A model generated the notes under the pieces. It was not told where the DNA came from and searched no databases. It was given only the letters and a program-made list of their open reading frames with translations. From the NCBI GenBank assembly GCA_963556495.2, contig OY747704.1, positions 34,194,501 through 34,258,500 of the forward strand: a stretch of 64,000 nucleotides of DNA. Reading direction: 5' to 3'. Of the stretch, positions 51,346 through 64,000 are shown one piece after another. Positions within the stretch are counted from its first letter, which is position 1, and every line of letters begins with the position of its first letter. The position numbers and the translations under genes are program-made. The DNA is from Valencia hispanica (taxonomy: Eukaryota; Chordata; Actinopteri; Cyprinodontiformes; Valenciidae).

Positions 51346-52259
51346 TTGGCATTGTTGTTTTATGTCAGGATGTGATTCAAACAGAGAAACATTTACTGAA
51401 GTATAACTATCCCACTGGGCCTTATTGTCATCTGTTACAATATATCTGTTCAACATGTGCTGCCAGATAAAGGAAAGCAAATATCATGTGGTAAATGTCA
51501 TGTTACAGCTTCAAGATAGCCCAAGGTTATGGAAGAGTCAAATGTATTTACAAAAGTTTTTTTTTTAAAGGAAAAAAATACTGCTGGTCCAGCTGTTTTA
51601 AGGTTCACTTCCATCTCTTGTATAGTCACAGGGGCAACCTTGTATAACTGAGAAAAAGGGATTTTGGCATGTTATGTGATTTTCTCATTGGTACCACTAG
51701 TTGGCCATCTGGGCATTTTTACATTGACTTTCATGAGCATAGCTGTATCATAGGCCTGATACATCACTTTATTGATTAAACAAATCAGGGATTTCCCAAA
51801 TAATTTGTTTATTTCTTTCTCTTTACAAGGACAATAACACGGAGCCAACTTTCCTTAATGTAGTGTTTATAGTGATTTTGTTTCTTTGTTTACATTTACC
51901 TTTAGTCATTGAGCAGACACTTTTATACATTACTTACAAATGAGGAACGCAACAAGAACACACTAGGTCTGGGTCACACAGTGTAAGTAAGTGTAAGAAA
52001 GAAATGTCTCAACTGTAACCAAGAATTATTATTTTTTGCCTAGAAAGTTGAAAAAAAAAGGTTCGTTTTTTTTAAGTGCCCAGGAAGTTGCGACAAAGTT
52101 CTGATTTTAGCCTTTTCAATTTCAATTGTTAAGATTGTATTTTTTCCACCCCACAGTTTTAAATAAATATAGGTTTTAAAAAAAGAGTAAATATGTAATA
52201 AAAGTTGCTGGTTTGTCTCTGTCATACGACCTGTGAATCTGGACATCACAACTAGAGAC

Positions 52260-52640
52260 TTTTAATAAGTAGTGCATGACTTCCTGTTTTCTTGGGGTAT
52301 AAATCTGACATGACCCAGAGTTTAATTTCTCCTTGCCGCATTTACACAAGGGAATTGTTTAAGGATCTCCTCAAGTCAGAAAATGGCTATGAAAAAGGAG
52401 CAACTACTCTAAAGTTGTCCATATCTGAAATCAATGCAATGTTTGAGAAGTTTAAAATGAATGGAACAAAACAAAACAGGGTGGCATGAGTTTATGTTGC
52501 CACCACACATTGAGAAGGACACTAAGGGAATTAAATAAAATCTCCTTAACCTACTGAAAAGAAACTGCAGTATAGAGTGGCATTTTCATGTCCCCAGGTC
52601 TCCATAACCTTTATTTGAAGTCTGTTTGAAGGATGCCAAA
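52260..52640 (+). mobile_element. Tc1/mariner 5' fragment, sense
   Basis: 'ggggtataaatctgacatg' resembles the leader of a fish Tc1 element. It is followed by a broken N-terminal transposase frame (ENGYEKGATTLKLSISEINA then MFEKFKMNGTKQNRVA), which has the helix-turn-helix layout of Tc1 N-termini. It may lie in the 3' UTR of bmpr1b, in the opposite sense. Confidence 0.5.
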
Positions 52641-53619
52641 AATGTTGGGGGGACTGTACCACAGTGTAGCATAAATACCTAAAAAGAAGGGTTCTCATGA
52701 ATTATTGATTCTTAGTTACCACAGCAACTATAAGGATAGCTACAACAGATAAAAACAACTGACTTGGATTTGTTATGTTCAGTTTTCATTCCTTTCATGA
52801 ATAATTCCTTGTCTTTTAAGGCAAGTTTTGCGTTGTTACAAATATGGTAAAACATAAAATACACAAAGGCCCTCAAAGCCTCAGTCCAGAGTTAATGTCC
52901 ACATGGAAACTTTATTCTCCCACAGACGAGTCTTCTATTTGAGTTTTACATGAAAGAATGCACTTTTTACAACTTCAATTAGCCTATTGTAACTCACATA
53001 CAAATATTGAATTTTCAGTGTCTAGAAACATTATCACCATGAACAAAATCTTACAGTAATGCCTCATAATACTTGTGTCCCACGATGTCAGGTCTTGCAA
53101 CCAAAAGCAGTCCATTTATGAGTGACAAAATGTGTTTCTTCCATAACAATAATAATATTAATAATAATATAAAGCCAGCAGTGTGGTGGTATGTGTTTAG
53201 AAAGGACATGTTCTCCTGCAGCAACATATTGCATTGAATCACACCTCCTCAGTTCTATCAATCAGACGTTAATCTACAGGTAGGGCAGCTTTCACAGAAA
53301 GCAAAGATATTGTGTTCCACTTACTAGTCAGTAAACAGTTGGAGTATCTCTGCAGCTACAGCCCCAAGTTAACTCAATCTATCCAAGACATTTGGATGAT
53401 GCTTGGTTTTAGATCATCACACTAATCTGAATCTGATTTGATAAACCAACTTGGCCACACATAACATAGCTTAGGTTGCAGAGTTCTGGGCATATTTATG
53501 ATTGTGTGATCTCCTAAGCTGCTTCTCCTTTTTCTCCAAGTGATGCAGCTTTGCAATGTGCTGGACAAAAGCCAGTGTGGTTCTCAGTGTCCGCTCTATG
53601 CACAGCTGGCAATGGCTTC

Positions 53620-53766
<147 letters not shown>

Positions 53767-53830
53767 TTAGGGAGATCATTAGTTTTTTTATTTGCACTTG
53801 TATAATGTTGGGTGTTTTATGATATATTAC

Positions 53831-53961
53831 CTCATCGCTGCTCCATCGATTTGGAAAGGATGGCCTCAGTTTCTTGATGCAGACAACCTCCCTCATGTCT
53901 TCATATGAAGGGTCTGTGGGAACTAACTCATGATACGGTAACTGGTAGTCTTCTAGGATTC
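53831..53961 (-). CDS. bmpr1b: bmpr1b exon: kinase C-lobe
   Basis: The acceptor is cattttacag and the donor GATGAG|gtaata; a split Gly codon joins it to the exon before. It encodes [39 protein letters not shown] and SSDE. The [15 protein letters not shown] segment is typical of BMP type I receptors. The intron to the last exon is only 85 bases. Confidence 0.97.
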
Positions 53962-57763
<3,802 letters not shown>

Positions 57764-57902
57764 CAACAGAGGGAGACCTGAGCCTGAGCCAGAGGTCTGT
57801 GACTGCTCTATTAGGTCCTTCAGAGACTCTCCAGGAGGAATGTATGTTTCATCTTGTTCCAAACCAATGCTGTACCGAGGACGAGATTCTTGCCGCTTGT
57901 AC
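57764..57902 (-). CDS. bmpr1b: bmpr1b exon: cytoplasmic juxtamembrane and GS loop
   Basis: The acceptor is ttgttttacag and the donor CTGTTG|gtgaga. It encodes [40 protein letters not shown] and SGLPLL. TSGSGSG is the GS loop that the type II receptor phosphorylates to switch on the kinase. Confidence 0.97.
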
Positions 57903-58028
57903 CTGTAAAACAAAGTTATTAAGCAAACAATCATCAATAATCCTCTCACAAGAAGTATTAACTGCAGAGCACTGTTTGCAAATTAAGGAAGGAAGCAGTG
58001 AGTTATCATTAATGTTCCATGTGATTAC

Positions 58029-58125
58029 CTGAAGTAGCAGAAGATAATAATGACAGCCAGTATAATGACGCACACAGTGATTGAAATCAACAGTGCCATG
58101 TGGTGGATCTTCCAGTCGACATACA
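58029..58125 (-). CDS. bmpr1b: bmpr1b exon: transmembrane segment
   Basis: The acceptor is ttctgtctag and the donor TTCAG|gtaatc. It encodes YVDWKIHHM, then the hydrophobic helix ALLISITVCVIILAVIIIFC, then YF and a split Arg. IHH.ALLIS.TVC is shared with tetrapod BMPR1B. The following intron is 126 bases. Confidence 0.96.
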
Positions 58126-59787
58126 CTAGACAGAAAAAGATCAAATAATCTTCAATAATAACATCCAAAACATTCCATAATATTATTTGTCATTTCTGTG
58201 TTCCCCGGTTTGCCTCCATTAGTCACACTCTATTTGAGTAACTCATCTACAAATCAAATTCCACCCATCAGTTTTTCATTTTCTTCTGGCACACTCTTTC
58301 TTCCCTCAAGATACCAGGAGCAGCAGGAGGAAGCCCTCATCCTCGTCGATAAGTTCTGCTCCTGATCCCCAATGATAAGGTAACAGATTGTTGACCGCCT
58401 TCAGCATCTGCAGAAGTGTGTGATTTCCATGATAATCTTGGCCTATTGTATCTTAAATACACAAGTGTAAGAAACTTGGTTTTCTCTTGAAACTCTGGTG
58501 CGGTGCGTTAAAGCTTGACATCAACTAGCCAACACCAACTCCATTGAAGAAGCAGGGATTGTTGCTGCGTTTCTGTTTGCTGCTATTTTAAATGGCATCG
58601 CCAGCAACTCTTTTACAAAACCAGTATTTGGCGACGTCTGTGTATTTCCCTCTGAATTACAACAAATCAGCGCGACTTAACCACAGTTCTGGCTGATCAA
58701 CTCGAACGGCCATTCTGAGTAGATTCCCCTATACAGGTACACTGTTGGTTCGTGAAATGTCGCTGTTGGCCCGCCCGATGAAGTGAAGACACACAGATAT
58801 CAGGAAGTTCCGGTAAAATTACGCTGAAGTTCCCATAGTGGGAATTATCTTCTATAAGTGAATACACAAGTAGACACAGCAGGACCATGACAGTGGCTCA
58901 ACCACGGTTGTTTTTGGAGTACAAAAACAAACGTTCTGAGGACCAATCTAAAGCAGACTGGCTGTTTGGGAAAACTCCCGAATCTCCCTCTGGCCCCTGA
59001 AAGAATCTCAGCTTTCAAATGATGTATAATATGAATATGTACGTAGAAAGGATGTCAAAAAAGGCCAGAAATATGTAACACATTGCCAACGGGACATAAA
59101 CACACAAAGGGGTTAAATAAAACCTGCCCCAGCTCCGTCCGTCTCAGTCATTGTGTCCTTGGGCAAGACACTTTACCCTTCTGGTGGCGCAGGTACAGAG
59201 GGTCCGGTGGCACCAGTGTTAGGCAGCCTTGCGTCTGTCAGTGTGCCCCAGGGCAGCTGTGGCCACAATGTAACTTGCCATCACCACTGTGTGAATGTAT
59301 GCATGAATAACTGAATGTACTGTGAAGCGCTTTGGGGTCACTATACAAGTACAGGCCTTTTACCATTTTACACTGATACCATGGGTGTTTTCCTGTTTAG
59401 CCCCATTTTAACTGTGGAGCTTGACGCTTTCTGGAATGCGTGTTGTGTTGTGTCAAAAATAGAAACCAATCCTATCTTTAGCGGAGCAGCGTGGCAAGAC
59501 CATCTGGGATGCATCTGAAACGCACCGCTGACGCATCTGGTGTAAACCAAGCCATAGACTATAATGGCTTCTACTTGCTGCGGAGACCGTGTGTAAATTG
59601 TCGGTAAGTTTCAGGTGTTGAAATGAAAGACAAAAAAATTTGCGTTTTTTATGATATTCTAATTTTTTGTACCTGCATATCATTGTGTTATATGTTTATC
59701 ATTACACTGCTACTGTCAACTGCATACTACAATATGAGCAGAATGAGAGAAAGTGAGAGAGCAATGACATTGGAGAGATCAACTTAC
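58126..59787 (-). other. bmpr1b: bmpr1b intron
   Basis: A 1.7 kb intron with a 5'-truncated SINE (about 59126-59368) on the opposite strand. 59380-59590 has a CG-bearing stretch (aaacgcaccgctgacgcatc) resembling part of a DNA transposon but not assigned. 58720-59060 may also be repeat-derived; I cannot name it. Confidence 0.7.
59126..59368 (+). mobile_element. tRNA-derived SINE, head missing
   Basis: Same family as 10762 and 17053: 'tgtccttgggcaagacactt', 'gtccggtggcaccagtgtta', 'gccccagggcagctgtggcc' and 'gtgaagcgctttggggtc' are present, but the tRNA-like head is absent. No target duplication is clear. Confidence 0.8.
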
Positions 59788-59890
59788 GAGGGGGTTTGAG
59801 AGGTGGCAGTGTAGGATGCAGGTTTTTGTTACAGAAATCTTCATCCGTGCAGCACTCTAACGATCTCCTCTCATGGGGGAACACCGTGTC
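59788..59890 (-). CDS. bmpr1b: bmpr1b exon: ligand-binding domain, second part
   Basis: The acceptor is ttgtcctcag and the donor CCTC|gtaagt. It encodes [20 protein letters not shown] followed by [14 protein letters not shown]. The CC....FCN pattern closes the three-finger fold of TGF-beta family receptors. Confidence 0.97.
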
Positions 59891-60529
59891 CTGAGGACAA
59901 CAAAAGTCATAAAACAGACTTGAGCCTGGTATTAGCACTTAGTACATACAGCACCTTTCAGAATTAATGGCACTGGTGGTAAGGATTTGTATATGCCTTC
60001 AAATACATTTTTCTTTTTGCAGTTGTGTAACGTCACCCTGCCTTTAAACTTTACTACAGCTATCAAAAGTGATCTTTAGAGAGCATTTTTCATAATGTGG
60101 TGGGTTTGATTCACACGTCACCACAAAATATGTTCAATTTAAAGGTAGTTCTACCAAATACTGAAAAATGTATGAAAACCTCTGAATTTGAAGAAAGTGA
60201 TAAAAACATTTTGGAAAACAAATCTCTCATTATTTTGGCATTTTGCTAACCGAAACCATTTTGGTCATTCCAAATACTCACAAGCAGGACATGTTTGGTG
60301 TAACTCAATGTCAGACTGAGAAAATTGCAAATACCTGATATCTAACTTAAAATCTGCAAAATACACATCATAAGGAGACTTATAGATAGTTAAAAATCCT
60401 TTTGCTTTGTTTTTTTTCCACACACTTAATGCAAATTTTACTCTAGAGATTTATTTAAGGAATATCTGTCAAATACATTAATGAGTGACAAAAAAAGAAT
60501 ATAATTTTAATTGTGATGTTCAAACTCAC
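59891..60529 (-). other. bmpr1b: bmpr1b intron
   Basis: A 639-base AT-rich intron. The stretch near 59950-60300 ('agaattaatggcactggtgg' ... 'gaaaccattttggtcattcc') might be an old DNA-transposon scrap, but I cannot support it. Confidence 0.65.
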
Positions 60530-60629
60530 CCTACACTGAAACTCAGATCCGACTCGCCCCAGGCAACCTGCAGTCAGGACCGGTACCCCACCCTCCTCCT
60601 CCACCATTGTAAAGCAGTACCCATCCGTC
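60530..60629 (-). CDS. bmpr1b: bmpr1b exon: ligand-binding domain, first part
   Basis: The acceptor is attgtgtcgaag and the donor TGTAGG|gtgagt. It encodes [20 protein letters not shown] followed by [21 protein letters not shown] and GCLG...EFQCR are BMPR1 signatures. It has one residue fewer than human after MVEEE. Confidence 0.96.
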
Positions 60630-60719
60630 CTTCGACACAATAAGTGAAACAAACAAAATCTAATACATAGAAAAACAGATGGATCTTTTTTAAAGCATGC
60701 ACATATGCATATTCTTTAC

Positions 60720-60865
60720 CTGCATGTATTATTGGCTGAATCATCTGGGCAGTGGTGGTAACAGTGACACCACAGGAATCGTTGGGAAGACAAAGCAGGA
60801 GCCGTGCTGCCTGAAGTCTTCTTCCCATTCTCCGTTGTCTCTTTACTTGATGCTTTTAGCAGCAT
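60720..60865 (-). CDS. bmpr1b: bmpr1b first recognised coding exon (N-terminus)
   Basis: The exon begins at 60882 after acceptor ttcatag; the ATG is at 60865-60863 and the donor ACATGCAG|gtaaag. It encodes MLLKASSKETTENGKKTSGS, TAPALSSQRFLWCHCYHHCP and DDSANNTC. The start matches MLLRS... of the human short form. N45-N46-T47 makes a possible N-glycosylation site. The frame stays open upstream of the ATG to the acceptor (NILDS), so a longer N-terminus from an earlier exon is possible. Confidence 0.92.
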
Positions 60866-60882
60866 ACTGTCCAATATGTTGC

Positions 60883-63800
60883 CTATGAACAAATTAAAAG
60901 CAAAAACAGGGCAGATTTAAACCTGGGAAAATTTTTATGTTTTAAATTATATTTTAGCTATATTCTCTACAGAAGAATGCACAAGGCAAACAATGGCAGG
61001 AAAAAGTTACACTAATCTTCAAAAAAGCATAAAACAATTATTTTTTTAATTTTACTTTTTAAAACTGATTTTTTTAAAGCATAGCGCAATTAGCACAGTC
61101 AGACTGAATGTTGTATTTAATATTTTGGGAGTGCTCTTAAAATAAAACATACATCTAATTTAATAATTCCTAGTCATGTAATAAGATCCTCCTGCTTTTA
61201 AAATGTATTCCTCAGTTCTCCAACTGAGGTAGCAGGAATGTTTGCTAATAATAAACATTGACGTAGAATTAATAAAAGCCAAAAACATCATGACATATTG
61301 ATCTTTGCTTATTAGAAAGAAATGCAGTGCAGTAGATTTAAGAACTTCCAGTAAAAACTGCATTGGACTGCAATGAACCAGGAGCAAGCGCTGGTAGCTG
61401 CTTCTGTTGTTTTCCATTTACCTCTGAAGTCAGAATTTTTATCTAGGAATAACATCAAATCCATTTTTCAGTTCAAAAATCAGTGGCATCTGCTAAAGGA
61501 TATGCTCACTGAAAAGGCTAAGTACTATTTGCAATACAAGCTAAGCATTGTTTTTATCTGCATTTTACACTTTTAATCAGTACAACAGAACTTGAAATGT
61601 TTTAATTTCTTATGTTGAAACAATGTTTTATCCATTGGCCGTGTCCGATTAAAGGATGCTGTTTCATTATGCTTTCCTCAGCAGAATTGAAATTTTCCAT
61701 CCAATCGAACATTAAAATCCAATATGGATGACAAGAATAGCTTACTGATAGCAACTTTTATTACAGTCAAACTGCACGATTTGTCTGATTAAATCTTTCA
61801 CACACACGCACGCACGCACGCACAGTATTATAAAATCTGCTCATTTAACATGTTACCACCGTGTTTAAACATGCATGTCAGGATGATTGTATTTGGAAAA
61901 CTTTGTATCAACTGAGGTGGTACTTGTTGTAAAAAAGTCTGAAATCCACTGTGGGGATAATCTTTGGCCTGCTAAGATGCAAATATTTCTTCCTGCCATT
62001 CAATTCTTTGTTATGCTTACTGTATATAAACAGTTATGCACGATTTATGTCTGCAGTTGTTTAATAACTATAGTGAAAGTGTTGGTCTGCCTTCTTTGCT
62101 CTTCGATTTATCATGCAGTTTAGGTTTCTAATTTGTTGCATTCCTCCGTATGTACATTATGACAGTTCAATGCCTTTAGATGGTGTACTTCTCTGCTGCC
62201 CTGAATGAACTCCTCATAATGCATTTCCTGCGCTCTGCCTCTATCTCAGTATCTTCTGGTGGGTTTTTAAGTTCCCCCAGAGGGCGAGAAAGTTTAATAT
62301 CTGCTCTCCCAGAGTTGGCATGCAGCAAGTGATGAGGTCACAGCCAAGATGACAAATAAAAGTGGAGCAAACTGTGGATTCACATCTGAGCTGCATGAGC
62401 TGGCTGACTGAATTGAAATATAATCCAGCACACAGTGGTGAAGCACATCGAATCTAGTAAAACAAAAAAATACGAAATGGACAAGGAAAACCTGATGAAA
62501 ACGTTCGCCTTACATGAGAAAAAAAATTAATGAGCGAAAACACCTGATACCATGGTACTCTCTCACAACAGATTTTTTGGCTTATCCAACCCCTACAGCT
62601 GTTAATAACTAAAACAAAGCTCCAGTATTCTCTGGTTATCCTATTTCAAAAGGGCACCTGTTTGTCACATGAGGGGAAAAAGGGATTGCAGATGTGTCTT
62701 TCTTCAATGGCTTTCAAAATTTTTACTTATAATAAATGAACAATAAAGCCAGATGCACAACAGCTGCAAGCAAAGATGGTTCTAAGCAAGCTCAGACTCT
62801 GAAATTAAGTATTATTTCAGAACCAGCTTCAGGTTTCTTTTCAAGTGGATTTCTTTTCAAAAAATAAAAACCCGTGAGAACAACTGTACATCCTGGAATA
62901 CACAAAGTGAAACATAAAGGCTGGGTCAGTACTTTTTTGTATTTGGCTTATTTGTTTAGAACTGCAGAGCAAGCATACAATACAGTAAAGTAAATTTCAA
63001 ATGAGATGCTTTATAGAAAAAAACCCTTGAACATGAATTTTGTTGATGTATTTAGTGGTTTTCGGATTTGAAATTTTTACTGAATATACTTTATATCAAC
63101 TGAAAAATCCATACCTGCTAATTACTACTGATTACTGGGGAAAACCGTTGGCTTGATCACTAACTGGTGAATTTCTTTAACCAATAAGAGGTCAGTAACT
63201 TGTCATCATCATTTATCAGTGCACGTCAAAGTGTCGTGGGGTAAGATACTGAAATCCACCTCTTCCCACGCTCCCTACAGTGTCTAATTTAAATAAACAA
63301 GTTTGGTAAGTGAAGGGCTGAAACTGGAAAAATAAACTATATCAAGAATATTCTGGCATAATTTTGCCACAGATTCATACATAAAAAAGAGACATTTCAC
63401 AATGAGGACTATAAGTATTAAAAAAAGGTCTTAGACCACCTATGAGAACTATCTAACAGGACATGGTCTGGTTCAGTTAGAACGGTACAACTGTGCACCG
63501 AGTACCAAAGCCAAGGTCCCATATTCTGTTTTAAAACAAATCTAGGAAAATAAGTTGCCCCAATAAAAAATATTCTTCCTCTTTTCATCTGCATAGGATG
63601 GATATTTTATACACGAAAAGCAGGTAAATCACTGCTTTTTCTGAATGTATCTACAGCAGGGGAAAGTCCCACGCTGAGAGTGTATGCAATATTTTGAAAG
63701 GAGATTTTTTAGAGCCTGCCTTTATTTTTACATCCTGCTTAGAGCTGCTGAACTGCAGCATTTCACAGCAGAGTGTGAAGCTGCCAGGATGTGAATCAGC

Positions 63801-64000
63801 ACCTCAGAGTCTGAGACCATAGTTTTGAGCTGGAAAATGGTAAAGTGCCTTCTCTAGGTCAGGGATGAGATTCTGCCTCAAGTGAAATAGTTTAAGCGTG
63901 TATTCACACGAGCATCCTTTGGTTTCCTTAAAGGGGGGATATTATGCAAAATGGACTTTCTGAAGCTTAATATCCCGATAACCTGTCTTTCCTTCATTAA
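60883..64000 (-). other. bmpr1b: bmpr1b 5' intron or flank
   Basis: I recognise no further coding exon, promoter or mobile element here. A short (CACG)n run lies at 61800-61823. Any 5' non-coding or signal-peptide exon is either unrecognised here or beyond the window. Confidence 0.6.
61800..61823. repeat. Short (CACA/CACG)n repeat
   Basis: 'cacacacgcacgcacgcacg' and flanking bases form a short simple repeat. Confidence 0.8.

Larger units (their letters stand above)
45762..53619. other. Convergent intergenic region with both 3' UTRs
   Basis: This 7.9 kb holds the 3' UTRs of unc5c (from the left) and bmpr1b (from the right). No AATAAA lies on + between 45762 and 46140; the first, at 46196-46201, is inside the palindrome. 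On the - strand a possible AATAAA lies at 52916-52911, about 700 bases beyond the bmpr1b stop. A palindromic element, a Tc1-type MITE, a possible SINE scrap and a Tc1 fragment are listed separately. I see nothing in 47450-49230 or 49920-51270. Confidence 0.7.

Noticed and set aside
61422..61464. Possible upstream bmpr1b exon on the - strand (ATG at 61464, donor gtaaat at 61421) that would join in frame to 60882.
   Set aside because: Phase matches, but the 14 residues do not look like a signal peptide or like the known long-isoform N-terminus. A GT donor with the right phase is expected by chance in 3 kb.

Overview
The window is vertebrate nuclear DNA, almost certainly from a teleost fish. The evidence is intron-rich genes with vertebrate exon phases, plus a dense litter of Tc1/mariner, hAT-like and Harbinger-like DNA transposons, CR1/L2-type LINEs, fish tRNA-derived SINEs and long microsatellites. 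I cannot name the species.

Two protein-coding genes are present and they converge tail to tail. The 3' half of unc5c (netrin receptor UNC5C) runs on the + strand from 12973 to 45761. Ten exons encode the transmembrane segment, the cytoplasmic juxtamembrane region, ZU5, UPA and death domains, and the stop codon. The exons for the extracellular Ig and thrombospondin domains lie to the left of the window. The complete known coding sequence of bmpr1b (BMP type I receptor, ALK6) runs on the - strand from 60865 to 53620 in ten exons; they sum to 1509 nt, or 502 residues plus stop. All assigned introns are GT-AG and every exon phase joins without a shift. As far as I recall, UNC5C and BMPR1B are also convergent neighbours in mammals, so this is conserved synteny and supports both assignments.

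Layout: 1-12972 is the left intron of unc5c, with Tc1 remnants, a solo LTR, a LINE piece and a SINE. 12973-45761 holds the unc5c exons, separated by introns full of nested transposons and microsatellites. 45762-53619 is intergenic or 3' UTR and contains a 1.3 kb near-palindrome and a short Tc1-type MITE. 53620-60882 holds the bmpr1b exons. 60883-64000 is the 5' intron or 5' flank of bmpr1b, where I recognise nothing.

The two receptors act separately: UNC5C in netrin repulsion and dependence-receptor death signalling, BMPR1B in BMP-Smad1/5/8 signalling. I found no sign of an undescribed multi-gene system. The most unusual structures are the palindrome with tRNA-like sequence in both arms (46141-47444), a Tc1 end lying eight bases into a bmpr1b intron, and several transposons nested inside older transposons with recognisable target-site duplications.
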